From positions 66,559 to 130,558 of the forward strand of contig QBLY01000007.1 of NCBI GenBank assembly GCA_003241895.1: a stretch of DNA of 64,000 nt, given 5' to 3'. Positions within the stretch are counted from its first letter, which is position 1; every line of letters begins with the position of its first letter. Below, one piece after another: positions 21,886 to 34,294 of this stretch. Position numbers and translations under genes: made by a program. The stretch is from Lysobacteraceae bacterium (GTDB lineage Bacteria > Pseudomonadota > Gammaproteobacteria > Xanthomonadales > Xanthomonadaceae). The notes under the pieces are model-generated. The model was not told the DNA's origin. It was given only the letters and a program-made list of their open reading frames with translations, and did no database searches.

Positions 21886-22668
21886 ATGCTGCAGGAAATC
21901 CTTCTTACCGCCGCGGCCGCCGTCGGCGGCGCTGCCAACAACGCCGAAGCCCTGTCGAAGATGGGCTTCTCCCACATGATGGCCGAGCTGTTCGCCAACC
22001 CGACCGAGTTCTTCGTTCAGTGGGTTGTTCTGATCATGCTGGTCGTCATGTCGTTCGGTTCGTGGTGGTACACGGTCGTCAACGCCATCAAGAACGCGGT
22101 CGTCAGCAAGCGCGCCGACAGCGTCGTGCGTACGTTCTGGGAAACCCCGAACGCGCAGGACGCCATCCGCTTCATGGAAGAGCAGCCGGCCAACGAGCCC
22201 TTCTCGAAGATCGCGCTCGACTGCGCCCAGGCCGCCGCGCATCACCAGCGCAATGAAGGCAGCCGCCTGGTCGACGCCCTGAACCGCTCGGAGTTCATTG
22301 ACCGCGCCCTGCGCCAGGCCGTCACCCGCGAAAGCGCCAAGCTCGAGAACGGCATGACCTGGCTGGCCACCGTGGGCGCCACCGCGCCCTTCGTCGGCCT
22401 GCTCGGCACCGTCTGGGGCATCTACGGCGCCCTGATCCGCATCGGCGCCACCGGCCAGGCTTCCATCGACGCCGTTGCCGGCCCGGTCGGCGAGGCGCTG
22501 ATCATGACCGCCGTCGGCCTGTTCGTCGCCATCCCGGCCGTGCTTGCGTACAACGCGTACAACCGCGCCAACCGCAACACGTACGCCAAGTTCGACACCT
22601 TCGCCCACGACCTGCACGACTTCTTCGCGACCGGTTCGCGCGTCGGCGACATGCCGGCCAAGCGCTGA
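21886..22668 (+). CDS. exbB: ExbB, MotA/TolQ/ExbB proton channel protein
   Basis: The 260-residue protein has three membrane helices: about residues 44-66, then a pair after residue 155 around TVGATAPFVGLLGTVWGIYG and VGEALIMTAVGLFVAIPAV. These are the channel motifs of the family. ExbB pentamers with ExbD form the proton-driven motor for TonB. The gene follows tonB after 53 bases and is followed by two exbD genes. Confidence 0.95.
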   Translation: MLQEILLTAAAAVGGAANNAEALSKMGFSHMMAELFANPTEFFVQWVVLIMLVVMSFGSWWYTVVNAIKNAVVSKRADSVVRTFWETPNAQDAIRFMEEQPANEPFSKIALDCAQAAAHHQRNEGSRLVDALNRSEFIDRALRQAVTRESAKLENGMTWLATVGATAPFVGLLGTVWGIYGALIRIGATGQASIDAVAGPVGEALIMTAVGLFVAIPAVLAYNAYNRANRNTYAKFDTFAHDLHDFFATGSRVGDMPAKR

Positions 22669-22697
22669 GTCACGAAGTCCAACCAGGAGTCGCAGGA

Positions 22698-23111
22698 ATG
22701 GCCTTTTCAAGCAATTCATCCGGTGGTGGCCCGATGGCCGACATCAACGTCACGCCCCTCGTGGACGTGATGCTGGTGCTGCTGATCATCTTCATGATCA
22801 CCGCGCCGCTGATGTCGCATAAGGTCAAGGTCGACCTGCCCCAGGCCACCCTTGCCGCAAAGCCGGACATCGACCTGCCCCCCATCACCCTGGCGGTGAC
22901 GGCGGGCGGCAAGGTCTACTGGAACGACGAGGAAGTGAACCCTGACATGCTCGACGCACGCCTGGCCGTCCTGGCCCAGCGTACGCCGCAGCCGCAGGTG
23001 GACGTGCGCGCCGACAACATCACCCGGTACCAGATCATCGCCGACGTGGTGAAGAAGGTTCGCCTGGCCGGTATCCGCAAGGTGGGCTTCGTGTCCACGC
23101 CCGAGCGCTGA
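22698..23111 (+). CDS. exbD: ExbD, first copy
   Basis: The 137-residue protein has a short cytoplasmic tail, one membrane helix ([16 protein letters not shown]) with the conserved aspartate of PLVDVML, and a periplasmic domain. That aspartate carries protons in the ExbBD motor. RBS AGGAG lies upstream. The DNA around the helix is almost identical to that of the next gene. Confidence 0.95.
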   Translation: MAFSSNSSGGGPMADINVTPLVDVMLVLLIIFMITAPLMSHKVKVDLPQATLAAKPDIDLPPITLAVTAGGKVYWNDEEVNPDMLDARLAVLAQRTPQPQVDVRADNITRYQIIADVVKKVRLAGIRKVGFVSTPER

Positions 23112-23123
23112 GGAGAAACCCGC

Positions 23124-23537
<414 letters not shown>

Positions 23538-23564
23538 GGCGAGGTTTCCCGCAACCTGCAGCAG

Positions 23565-23590
23565 CGCCGCCTTCGGGCGGCGTTTTTTTT
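23565..23590 (+). terminator. Rho-independent terminator after the second exbD
   Basis: A 7-bp stem with a TTCG tetraloop followed by eight Ts. It ends the tonB-exbB-exbD-exbD operon and separates the third exbD. Confidence 0.93.
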
Positions 23591-23652
23591 GCTTGCTCTC
23601 CACCGCGTCCCGGGCGTAGAACGAAAGTGCCCTCACCGGAAGGAGACGCACC

Positions 23653-24051
23653 ATGGCCTTTACCGCCGCGCGGAACGCTTCGGACACGATGTCGGAAATG
23701 AACATCACGCCCCTGGTGGACGTGATGCTGGTGCTGCTGGTGATCTTCATGGTCACCGCCCCGCTGATGGACATGCGCATCGGCATGGGCCTGTCTCAGG
23801 AAAGCCGGCGGACGCCGCCGCCGCGCGTCGAGCGCGAACTGCAGGTCGAACCCGGCGACCTGTTCCGCCTGGATGGCGTCGCCATGACGCCCGCGGCCTT
23901 GGAGCGGGAGCTCGCCGAATGGAACCTCGTCCAGCCCGAAGGCGTGCTGAAGCTGGCCGTCAGCGCCGACGCCGACTACCAGTCCGCCGCCACGGCCATG
24001 GCCGCCGCGAAGCGCGCCGGCATCGAGAACATCGGTCTGCTGGAGCCCTGA
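23653..24051 (+). CDS. Third ExbD/TolR-family protein
   Basis: The 132-residue protein has the helix with [18 protein letters not shown], including the conserved aspartate, preceded by MSEMNIT. Its periplasmic domain is different from both upstream copies (QESRRTPPPRVERE). AAGGAG lies ahead of the ATG. It sits beyond the operon terminator and before the convergent pdxJ, so it needs its own promoter or read-through. No second ExbB accompanies it, so it may share the upstream one. Confidence 0.88.
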   Translation: MAFTAARNASDTMSEMNITPLVDVMLVLLVIFMVTAPLMDMRIGMGLSQESRRTPPPRVERELQVEPGDLFRLDGVAMTPAALERELAEWNLVQPEGVLKLAVSADADYQSAATAMAAAKRAGIENIGLLEP

Positions 24052-24085
24052 GCCGCGCGAACCCCGGCCGGTGCCGGGCTGGGCG

Positions 24086-24844
24086 TCAGCTCCCGGTGGC
24101 TTGAGCGATGATCGCCCGGTAGGCCTGGACCGTCGGCGCCAGGCCGTCATGCAGCGCCTCGCTGAAAAGCGCGTGGCCAATGGAAACCTCCAGGACGCCC
24201 GGAACCCCGCGCAGGAACTGCCCCAGGTTGGCCTGGCTCAGATCGTGGCCGGCATTGACGCCCAATCCGAGCCCAAGCGCTTCGCGTGCCGTGTCGGCGC
24301 ACAGGGACAGGGCTTCCTTGGCGTCGCCGGCGGCATGGGCCTCGGCGTAAGGCCCGGTGTAGAGCTCGATCCGATCAACGCCGATGGCTGCCGCCAGCTC
24401 CAGGCCCTGGGCTCCCGCGTCCATGAACAGGGACACGCGCACGTCCAGGGCTTTCAGCTGGGCCACCAGCGGGCGCAGCCGCTCGGCGTCCCGGTGCAGG
24501 TCGAAGCCGTGGTCGGAGGTCAGCTGCCCGTCGCCATCGGGCACCAGCGTGGCCTGGTCTGGCCGCACCGCCGCCACCAGGGCAAGGAAGCCGGGATATC
24601 CCGGACGGGACGGCGCAAACGGATTGCCCTCTAGGTTGTACTCCACCCGTCCGGCCACCACGCCGGCGAGGGCCCGTACGTCGTCGGGACGGATATGGCG
24701 CTGGTCGGGGCGCGGATGCACGGTGATGCCGCCGGCGCCGGCCGCGATGGCGGCCTCCGCCAGCGCCACGACGCTGGGCTCGGAGCCGCCGCGGGAGTTG
24801 CGCAGTACGGCGACTTTGTTGACGTTGACGCTGAGCACGGTCAT
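24086..24844 (-). CDS. pdxJ: Pyridoxine 5'-phosphate synthase PdxJ
   Basis: The 252-residue TIM-barrel enzyme has the N-terminal [29 protein letters not shown] and the phosphate-binding C-terminal part [11 protein letters not shown]. It joins 3-amino-2-oxopropyl phosphate to 1-deoxyxylulose 5-phosphate, giving pyridoxine 5'-phosphate for vitamin B6. The placement after exbD is shared with Xanthomonas. It is transcribed convergently to the ExbD gene. Confidence 0.96.
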   Translation of the reverse strand: MTVLSVNVNKVAVLRNSRGGSEPSVVALAEAAIAAGAGGITVHPRPDQRHIRPDDVRALAGVVAGRVEYNLEGNPFAPSRPGYPGFLALVAAVRPDQATLVPDGDGQLTSDHGFDLHRDAERLRPLVAQLKALDVRVSLFMDAGAQGLELAAAIGVDRIELYTGPYAEAHAAGDAKEALSLCADTAREALGLGLGVNAGHDLSQANLGQFLRGVPGVLEVSIGHALFSEALHDGLAPTVQAYRAIIAQATGS

Positions 24845-24926
24845 GCCGCCAGACTACCCGCTGCACCCTGCCCCGGAAACCCCACCCGGGGCGGTTCCGG
24901 GCGCGCCTTTGATGGATAATCCGTCG

Positions 24927-27786
<2,860 letters not shown>

Positions 27787-27797
<11 letters not shown>

Positions 27798-27939
27798 GCG
27801 CCGAAGCACAAAGGCGCCCCGGCCGGTGAAAACCTGCCCGGTCTGCGGCCGCGATTTCCAATGGCGCAAGAAATGGGAGCGCGACTGGCCCCAGGTGGTC
27901 TATTGCTCGGATGCCTGCCGGCGGGGCACGCCGCGCTGA
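27787..27939 (+). CDS. DUF2256-type small zinc-ribbon protein
   Basis: The 50-residue basic protein has [18 protein letters not shown] and later CSDACRR, two cysteine pairs that look like a zinc ribbon and match the small DUF2256 family. Its ATG overlaps the end of the cyclase gene by 11 bases, which suggests coupled translation. Function unknown; linkage to c-di-GMP is not implied by the family. Confidence 0.75.
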
Positions 27940-27952
27940 CGCCAGGTGCGTT

Positions 27953-28195
27953 TCAGGCGCGCTTTATCAGCGCGATGATCGCCAGCAGCACCACCGCACC
28001 GATGAAGGCGGTGAAGAACAGGCCGAAGTCGCCACCGATACCCACGCCCAGCCTGGGCAGCAGCCAGCCGCCGAAGAACGCGCCCAGCACGCCCACCACC
28101 ATGTTCACCAGCAGGCCGAAACCGCGGCCCTTCATCACCACGCCGGCAAGCCAGCCGGCCAGGGCGCCGATGATCAGGAAAATGAGCAGGTTCAT
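27953..28195 (-). CDS. GlsB/YeaQ/YmgE family stress membrane protein
   Basis: The 80-residue protein has three hydrophobic segments with GALAGWLAG and VVGVLGAFFGG, the glycine-rich pattern of the GlsB/YeaQ transglycosylase-associated family. It probably sits in the inner membrane and is often stress-induced. Its mechanism is unknown. Confidence 0.88.
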   Translation of the reverse strand: MNLLIFLIIGALAGWLAGVVMKGRGFGLLVNMVVGVLGAFFGGWLLPRLGVGIGGDFGLFFTAFIGAVVLLAIIALIKRA

Positions 28196-28257
28196 CGAGC
28201 CCTCCGGGGCGCAGGTAGGCAGGGGATGGATTGCCGCAGAGCGTCCGCCGTGACCGG

Positions 28258-28536
28258 TCAGGATTCGCCGCGGTGTTCACCGGGTGCGGCTTGGCCGGTC
28301 TGGGACAGTTTGCGGGCTTGCGCTTGTTCGCGCAGGCGCTTGAGCTCGTCGCCGCTCATGATGTAGCTGACGTCGCGCGACTTGCTGGAGATGCGCGACG
28401 ACACCCAGCCCAGGATCCACGCCAACATGAAGCCCAGCGCGCCGGCCAGGAACACCAGCACGCCGAAGGTGGGCATGGTGCGGACCATGGCCAGCGCCAG
28501 GCAGGCCAACGATGCGAAGAGATACATCCAATGCAT
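28258..28536 (-). CDS. Small membrane protein of unknown function
   Basis: The 92-residue protein has two hydrophobic segments (LFASLACLALAMV and GVLVFLAGALGFMLAWILG) and a charged C-terminal tail with RLREQAQARKL. The ATG at 28536 begins just before the first segment; the frame upstream is antisense to the cardiolipin synthase end and is not used. I do not recognise the family. Confidence 0.7.
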   Translation of the reverse strand: MHWMYLFASLACLALAMVRTMPTFGVLVFLAGALGFMLAWILGWVSSRISSKSRDVSYIMSGDELKRLREQAQARKLSQTGQAAPGEHRGES

Positions 28537-28601
28537 GGGACACCTCGTGTTTTGCCCGGAGTTTAGCCCAAGCCGGGGCAGCTGCGGCGATCCCCTGCAG
28601 C

Positions 28602-30017
28602 CTAGAGCAAAGGCGACAGCAGGCGGGCGCAGGCATCGCCCAGCCGGCGGGAAAACGCCGCCGCCGGTCGGTCCGCCTTCACTTCCTGGCAGTTGCCCAG
28701 GTCTTCTTCCATGACGGCCTGCAGCGTCGCGGCGAGCTCGCGGTCGTGCATCAGCAGGCTCAGCTCGAAGTTGAGCCGGAAGCTGCGGTGGTCGAAGTTG
28801 GCGCTTCCGATGAGGCACAGGTCGTCGTCCACCAGCAGGGCCTTGGTGTGCAGCATGCAGGGACCGTACTCGAACACGCGCACGCCTGCCGCGATCAGGT
28901 GGTCGTAGTACGAGCGTGCAGCGGCGGAAACGACCCGTGAATCAGAGCGCGCCGGCACGATCACCCGCACGTCGTGGCCGCGCAGCGCCGCGGACGTCAG
29001 CGCCATGCGCGCCGCTTCACCCGGCACGAAGTACGGCGTCACCAGCCAGACCCGGCGGTTGGCCTGGTGGATGGCTTCCACCTGCACGCGGTGGATGGCC
29101 TCCCAGGGCGAGTCGGGACCCGCCGGCAGCACCTGGGCCACTACGTCGCCGGCGCAGACATCGGGCCAGAACTTGTCGTCCCGCAGCGCCTTGCCCGTCG
29201 CGTAGTGCCAGTCTTCCAGGAACGCCAGCTGCAGCCAGCGCACCACCTCCCCTTCCAGCCGCAGGTGCAGGTCGCGGAAGGCATCGCTGCGCAGCCGATC
29301 GTTTTCCTCGTCGGTGACGTTGATGCCGCCGGTGAAGCCGATCCGCCCGTCCACCACCACGACCTTGCGGTGGTTGCGAAGGTTCATTCGGGGCCGCCAC
29401 AGCCAGCGCAGCCGCACCGGGTGGAACCAGGCGATCTCCACGCCGGCCGCCTGCAGCGGCGCCAGGAAGCGGCGGTGGAGCCGGCTTGAGCCGATGGCGT
29501 CGAGCAGCAGGCGCACCCGCACACCGCGCGTGGCGGCGGCCACCAGGGCGTCGCGCATCTGCATGCCGGTTTGGTCGGGCTCGAAGATGTAGTACTCCAC
29601 GTGCAGGTGGTCGTTGGCGCCGGCCATGGCTTCGTTCAGCGCGTCGTAGGTGTCGCCGCCGCCCACCAGCAGGTCCAGGCGGGTGGCGGTGCTGGGCGGG
29701 TAGCCGGTGGCGGCGAGGCCAAGGCGGGCGATGGTCGTGGAATCGTCGCCGGCCTTGAGCCCCGACGGCAGCGTGTCGTTGAGGCTGGCGCGCGAGCGTG
29801 AGCGGCGCAGCTGCTGGCGCCTGATCCGCGTCGGACCGAAGAAGTGGTAGATCACCAGCCCCAGCACCGGCAGCAGCGCCAGCGAAAGCAGCCAGCTCAG
29901 GGTGGCGATGGGCTCGCGCTTCTGCAGCACGATCCAGCCCGCCAGCACCACCAGGTAGGCGATCCAGATGCCCGCCAGTGCGGGCTTGAGCTGAGGCAGC
30001 AGTTCGTTCAGTGACAT
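28602..30017 (-). CDS. cls: Cardiolipin synthase (phospholipase D family)
   Basis: The 471-residue protein has two N-terminal membrane helices and two HKD active sites: HRKVVVVDGRIGFTGG and HTKALLVDDDLCLIGSANFD. It condenses two phosphatidylglycerol molecules, or a similar pair, into cardiolipin at the inner membrane. ATG at 30017 begins before the first helix and lies six bases after the 2OG oxygenase stop, so it is probably cotranscribed with that gene and fbp. Confidence 0.92.
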   Translation of the reverse strand: MSLNELLPQLKPALAGIWIAYLVVLAGWIVLQKREPIATLSWLLSLALLPVLGLVIYHFFGPTRIRRQQLRRSRSRASLNDTLPSGLKAGDDSTTIARLGLAATGYPPSTATRLDLLVGGGDTYDALNEAMAGANDHLHVEYYIFEPDQTGMQMRDALVAAATRGVRVRLLLDAIGSSRLHRRFLAPLQAAGVEIAWFHPVRLRWLWRPRMNLRNHRKVVVVDGRIGFTGGINVTDEENDRLRSDAFRDLHLRLEGEVVRWLQLAFLEDWHYATGKALRDDKFWPDVCAGDVVAQVLPAGPDSPWEAIHRVQVEAIHQANRRVWLVTPYFVPGEAARMALTSAALRGHDVRVIVPARSDSRVVSAAARSYYDHLIAAGVRVFEYGPCMLHTKALLVDDDLCLIGSANFDHRSFRLNFELSLLMHDRELAATLQAVMEEDLGNCQEVKADRPAAAFSRRLGDACARLLSPLL

Positions 30018-30022
30018 GCCGG

Positions 30023-30730
30023 TCAGCGCGCCGCGAACAGCGTCTCGGCGCGCTGGAACAGGATCCAGCTGGTGGCGATGTACTTGTCGCCGCCCTCGGG
30101 GCGATTGCCGCGGTGGGTATGGGTGAACGCCGCGGGGGCGATTAACAGGCTGCCGGCGCGCGGCGTGATCTTGCGGTGCTGGTGCAGGAACTCGGTTTCG
30201 CCGGCCTCGAAGCCGTCGTTGAGGTAGATCGTCCACAGCACGTGGCGGTGCAGCGTTTCGGCCGTCGGGTCGCGCGGGAAGAGTTCGCAGTGCCAGTAAG
30301 GGTAGCCGCCCTGGCCGTCGGTGTAGCGCTGCAGGTTGATGGCGCCCGGGCGCAGCACCGTGCGCACCAGGCCCGACAGCGCCGCGTCGTCCATGGCGTC
30401 GAAGTCTTGCGCGGCGATGCGCCGCGGCCTGCCGTCGGCGCCGTGGACCTGCAGCATCAGCGGCGCGATCAGCGCGTAGGGGTACTTGCGCAGGTAGGCC
30501 AGCAGGCCCTTGAACACCGCGTTGTTGAGCGCGTTCTCGGCGTCGCGCCATTCGGGCTGGCCGCCGAGCTGGATGTCGCGGCTGTCCTTGAGCTCGGGCA
30601 GCACGCCGCCGCCCACTTTGCCCGGCACCGCCGCGCCGCTGGCTTCGAATGCGGCCACCAGGTGGGCGCAGGTTTCCCGCGACAGCGCGGCTTCGTAGAC
30701 TTCGATGAAGTCGGCGCCGGCCTGGCTCAC
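30023..30730 (-). CDS. 2-oxoglutarate/Fe(II)-dependent oxygenase
   Basis: The 235-residue protein has a double-stranded beta-helix core with HCE in [11 protein letters not shown] and a distal histidine in FTHTHRGN, together with the arginine of that segment for 2-oxoglutarate. The first ligand motif reads HxE rather than the usual HxD. GTG at 30730 overlaps the fbp stop codon (GTGA), so translation is coupled to fbp. The family hydroxylates proteins or small molecules; the substrate here is unknown. Confidence 0.8.
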   Translation of the reverse strand: MSQAGADFIEVYEAALSRETCAHLVAAFEASGAAVPGKVGGGVLPELKDSRDIQLGGQPEWRDAENALNNAVFKGLLAYLRKYPYALIAPLMLQVHGADGRPRRIAAQDFDAMDDAALSGLVRTVLRPGAINLQRYTDGQGGYPYWHCELFPRDPTAETLHRHVLWTIYLNDGFEAGETEFLHQHRKITPRAGSLLIAPAAFTHTHRGNRPEGGDKYIATSWILFQRAETLFAAR

Positions 30731-31755
30731 CCGACCGATCCCGCGCCGGCGTGGTGGCGCACCGCCTCGGCCACTTCGTTGCGAGAGCCCAGCATCACCG
30801 GCACGCGCTGGTGCAGGCCGGTGGGCTGCACGTCCAGCATGCGTTGATGGCCCGTGCTGGCGGCACCGCCGGCCTGTTCCACGATGAAGCTCATCGGATT
30901 GGCTTCGTACATCAGCCGCAGCTTACCGCCCTGGGCGCGGCACTTGTCGTCCATGGGGTAGAAGAACACGCCGCCGCGGGTCAGGATGCGATGCACGTCG
31001 GCCACCATGCTGGCCACCCAGCGCATGTTGAAGTCCTTGCCGCGCCGACCTTCCCTGCCGGCCAGCAGCTCGCCGACGTAGGCCTGCATGGGCGGCTCCC
31101 AGTGGCGCTGGTTGGACATGTTGATGGCGAATTCCTTCGTGTCCGGCGGGATCTGCATGTCGCGCGCGGTCATCACGAAGCCGCCCACCTCGCGGTCCAG
31201 CGTGAAGGCATGCGTGCCGTGGCCCACCGTCAGCACCAGCATGGTGCTGGGTCCGTACGTGGTGTAGCCCGCGCACACCTGGTCGGTGCCCGGCTGCAGG
31301 AAATGTTCGTCGCCCGGCGACACCACGTCGTCCGGGCAGCGCAGCACCGAGAAGATGGTGCCCACCGAGATGTTGACGTCGATGTTGGAGCTGCCGTCCA
31401 GCGGGTCGAACAGCAGCAGGTAGTTGCCGCGCTGGAAGGCGTCGGGGATCGGCTGGCTGTGCTCCATCTCCTCCGACGCCAGGCCGGCCAGGTGGCCGCC
31501 CCAGGCGTTGGCTTCCAGCAGGATGTCGTTGCTGAGCACGTCAAGCTTCTTCTGCGCCTCGCCCTGGATGTTCATGCTCTGCTGGCCCGGGCTGCCGGCG
31601 TCGCCCAGCACGCCGCCCAGCGCGCCCTTGCCCACGGCGATGGAGATGGTCTTGCAGGCGCGGGCCACCACTTCGATCAAAAGCCGCAGGTCGGCATTGA
31701 TGCGGCCGGCGTGCTGTTCCTGGATCAGGTAGCGGGTAAGCGAGATCGGCTTCAT
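30727..31755 (-). CDS. fbp: Class I fructose-1,6-bisphosphatase
   Basis: The 342-residue enzyme carries the metal and sugar-phosphate segments [29 protein letters not shown] and [20 protein letters not shown]. It removes the 1-phosphate of fructose 1,6-bisphosphate in gluconeogenesis. ATG at 31755 starts the typical [10 protein letters not shown]. It heads a three-gene run with the 2OG oxygenase and cls. Confidence 0.96.
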   Translation of the reverse strand: MKPISLTRYLIQEQHAGRINADLRLLIEVVARACKTISIAVGKGALGGVLGDAGSPGQQSMNIQGEAQKKLDVLSNDILLEANAWGGHLAGLASEEMEHSQPIPDAFQRGNYLLLFDPLDGSSNIDVNISVGTIFSVLRCPDDVVSPGDEHFLQPGTDQVCAGYTTYGPSTMLVLTVGHGTHAFTLDREVGGFVMTARDMQIPPDTKEFAINMSNQRHWEPPMQAYVGELLAGREGRRGKDFNMRWVASMVADVHRILTRGGVFFYPMDDKCRAQGGKLRLMYEANPMSFIVEQAGGAASTGHQRMLDVQPTGLHQRVPVMLGSRNEVAEAVRHHAGAGSVG

Positions 31756-31832
31756 GGCGGGACCGGGCAGCGGCTGAAGTGGGCATTGTCCGGGCTGGCG
31801 CCGGCCATGCAAGCGCGTGTAAGAATCGCCGC

Positions 31833-33068
31833 ATGCCTGAATTCGACCTCGACATCGTCAAGGCCCTGGCCACCGCCCTGGGCGTGGGCCTGCTGGTGGG
31901 CGCGGTGCGCGAGCGGCGCAAGGCCGATGCGGTGATCGTGGCCGGCCTGCGCACCCACGGCCTGGCGGCCATGGCGGGCGCGGTGTCGCTGTGGATAGAC
32001 CCGCTGGCCTTCGCGGTCACGGTGGCCCTGATGGGCGTGTTCGTGGCGCTGAGCTATCGCCAGACCCGCGACAGCGATCCCGGGCTTACCAGCGAGATCG
32101 CCCTGGTGGCGATCTGCCTGCTGGGCGGCGTGGCCATGCGCGCACCGCCGCTCGCGGCCGGCCTGGGCGTGGTGATGGCGGTGCTGCTTTATGCCAAGCA
32201 GCCCCTGCACCGCCTCACCCGTGACCTGATGAGCGAACGCGAGGTGCACGACGGCCTGGTGCTGCTGGCCTCGGCCCTGGTGGTGCTGCCGCTGATTCCC
32301 GATCGCACGCTGGGTCCGTTCGACGTGTTCAATCCGTCCGTGCTGTGGACGCTGGTGGTGCTGGTGATGGCGATCAGCGCGCTGGGCCACGTGGCGCTGC
32401 GCGTGGTCGGCAACCGCCGCGGGCTGGCCATCGCCGGCTTCTTCGCCGGCTATGTGTCGTCCACGGCGGCGGTGGCGGGGTTCGGCCAGCGGGTGCGCGA
32501 GACGCCGGCGCTGCTGCGGCCCGCCGTGGGCGCGGCCATGCTGGCCAACCTGGCGTCACTGAGCCTGTTCGTGCCGATCCTGCTGGCGGTGTCGCCGCCG
32601 CTGCTCGAGCAGCTGTGGGCCGAGCTGGCGGCCGCGGCGGCGGTGTTGGCCGCCGGAGGCCTGTTGGGACTGCGCGGCAACGGTGCCGACGCGGTGCCGC
32701 CGCCGACCGCCGACACGAAGATGTTCCAGTTCCGGCATGCGCTGGTGTTCGCGGCGGTGATCGCGGCGGTGCTGTTCCTGTCCGCGGCGCTCAATGCCTG
32801 GGTGGGCCCGCGCGGGGCCATGGTCGTGGCCGTGGTGGCCGCGTTGGCCGAACTGCACGCCGCGGTGGCGACGGTGGGCAACCTGTTCAAGAACGGCGTG
32901 CTGTCGGCCGACGAGGCGCGCCTGGGCCTGGTAGGCCTGCTGCTGGCCAGCGGCCTGGCCAAGACCGGCGTGGCCTGGGCCAGCGGTGGCGGCGGCTATG
33001 CGCTGCGCGTTGGCGGCGGGCTGGCGGCGTCGGTGCTGGCGGCTTCGGCCGTGCTGGTTTTCCTTTGA
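31833..33068 (+). CDS. MgtC/SapB family membrane protein with DUF4010
   Basis: The 411-residue protein is almost entirely hydrophobic, with about eleven or twelve predicted helices. The first 130 residues ([26 protein letters not shown]) resemble the MgtC/SapB domain, and the rest matches the DUF4010 partner. Some relatives affect magnesium homeostasis or survival under stress, but the transported species is unknown. It is transcribed divergently from fbp and followed after 17 bases by a lipoprotein gene. Confidence 0.82.
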   Translation: MPEFDLDIVKALATALGVGLLVGAVRERRKADAVIVAGLRTHGLAAMAGAVSLWIDPLAFAVTVALMGVFVALSYRQTRDSDPGLTSEIALVAICLLGGVAMRAPPLAAGLGVVMAVLLYAKQPLHRLTRDLMSEREVHDGLVLLASALVVLPLIPDRTLGPFDVFNPSVLWTLVVLVMAISALGHVALRVVGNRRGLAIAGFFAGYVSSTAAVAGFGQRVRETPALLRPAVGAAMLANLASLSLFVPILLAVSPPLLEQLWAELAAAAAVLAAGGLLGLRGNGADAVPPPTADTKMFQFRHALVFAAVIAAVLFLSAALNAWVGPRGAMVVAVVAALAELHAAVATVGNLFKNGVLSADEARLGLVGLLLASGLAKTGVAWASGGGGYALRVGGGLAASVLAASAVLVFL

Positions 33069-33085
33069 AACGTGGAGGCTTCCCC

Positions 33086-33628
33086 ATGCGGCAAACCTGG
33101 TTGATCGTGCTGGTGTTGGCTGGCTGCACGCCGGCACCCGTGCCGGAGGCGGCGGCACCCGCAGCCGCGCCGGCGGAAGACGCAGCGGTGGCCGCCGGGC
33201 TGGTTGCGCCCACGCCGGCCGAAGTCACCGGCCCGCTGCCCGCGCGCCTCACCGGCCGTATCACCTACCCGTCCGAGGAGCTGCCGGTGATGCGCGTGTG
33301 CGCGGTGGACAGCACCGACCCGGGCACGGCGGTCTGCTTCCGCACCGTGGCCGGCCAGGCCACCTATTGGCTCGATGTGCCGGCCGGCGCCTGGTGGCTG
33401 TTGGCCTGGCCGCAGGACACGGGCACCGAAGGCGACCCCGGCCTGCTCAGCGCAGCCAGCGCCTGCCTGGCCAGCGGCGCCACGGGCTGCGACGACCATG
33501 CGCTGCAGCTGGTGCAGGTGCAGGCGGGCGACGTGCGCGACGGGCTGGACATCAACGACTGGTACTACGACCGGGGCGACTTCCCGCCACCCAAGCCACC
33601 CCAGGACCTCGACGACGGCTCGGAGTAA
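33086..33628 (+). CDS. Putative lipoprotein, unknown function
   Basis: The 180-residue product has a lipobox VLAGC near residue 14, an Ala/Pro-rich linker, and a compact beta-rich C-terminal part with paired cysteines (CAVDSTDPGTAVC and CLASGATGC). A GGAGG site precedes the ATG. It is probably cotranscribed with the MgtC-like gene. No known domain is recognised. Confidence 0.8.
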   Translation: MRQTWLIVLVLAGCTPAPVPEAAAPAAAPAEDAAVAAGLVAPTPAEVTGPLPARLTGRITYPSEELPVMRVCAVDSTDPGTAVCFRTVAGQATYWLDVPAGAWWLLAWPQDTGTEGDPGLLSAASACLASGATGCDDHALQLVQVQAGDVRDGLDINDWYYDRGDFPPPKPPQDLDDGSE

Positions 33629-33643
33629 GCCCCGGCCGCACGC

Positions 33644-34294
33644 TCAGATGATGCGCAGCGTGATCGCCTTGAGCACCGCGCGGGTGCGGTCGCGGGTGCC
33701 GAGCTTGTCGAGGATGTCGGACACGTAGTTCTTCACCGTGCCCTCCGACAGGAACACGGCCTTGGCGATCTCGCGGTTGGAATAACCGCCGGCCAGCAGC
33801 CGCAGTATCGACACCTCGCGTTCGCTGAAGGTGTCGGTGGGCGCGGACTGGTCGCGGTAGGCGTAGCGGGCGCGCACCGGGTCGGTGGGTACCGGCGCCA
33901 GCAGCGTTTCGCCGGCGGCGACGCGGGTGATGGCCTCCAGCAGGTCTTCCGGCGACGCGTCCTTGAGCAGGAAGCCCTGGGCGCCGGCTTCGGCGGCGCG
34001 CAGCGGAAGCACGGCGTCGTCGAAAGTGGTCAGCAGCACCACCGGCGTAGCGTCGCCGCGTTCGCGCAGCGCGCGCACCAGGCCCAGGCCGTCCAGGCCG
34101 GGCATGCGGATGTCGGACAGCACCACGTCCACCTGCGAAACGAGCAGCGCGTCCAGCAGTGCCTGGCCGTCATCGGCTTCCACCGTAACCTCCAGCGTTT
34201 CGAAGCCCGCCAGCAGCGCCTTCAGGCCGCTGCGCACGAGGGCCTGGTCGTCGGCCAGCGCGATGCGCAGCGCAACCCTGCCGTCGTCGCTCAT
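33644..34294 (-). CDS. NarL/LuxR-family response regulator
   Basis: The 216-residue protein has a receiver domain with acidic DD near residue 12, phosphorylated Asp in DVVLSDIRMPG and the conserved lysine in FLLKDAS, then a LuxR-type helix-turn-helix (FSEREVSILRLLAGGYSNRE, TVKNYVSDILDKLG). It overlaps the upstream kinase gene by four bases (ATGA). The pair is a two-component system; nothing in the window defines its signal or regulon. Confidence 0.93.
   Translation of the reverse strand: MSDDGRVALRIALADDQALVRSGLKALLAGFETLEVTVEADDGQALLDALLVSQVDVVLSDIRMPGLDGLGLVRALRERGDATPVVLLTTFDDAVLPLRAAEAGAQGFLLKDASPEDLLEAITRVAAGETLLAPVPTDPVRARYAYRDQSAPTDTFSEREVSILRLLAGGYSNREIAKAVFLSEGTVKNYVSDILDKLGTRDRTRAVLKAITLRII

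Noticed and set aside
24384..24926. N-terminal extension of the beta-propeller diguanylate cyclase over pdxJ
   Set aside because: The extra residues lie antisense to pdxJ and lack a signal peptide; the ATG at 24927 begins a clean one.
29005..30551. Upstream extension of cardiolipin synthase through the oxygenase gene
   Set aside because: The residues before 30017 are a shifted frame of the oxygenase gene; the membrane helix starts at ATG 30017.
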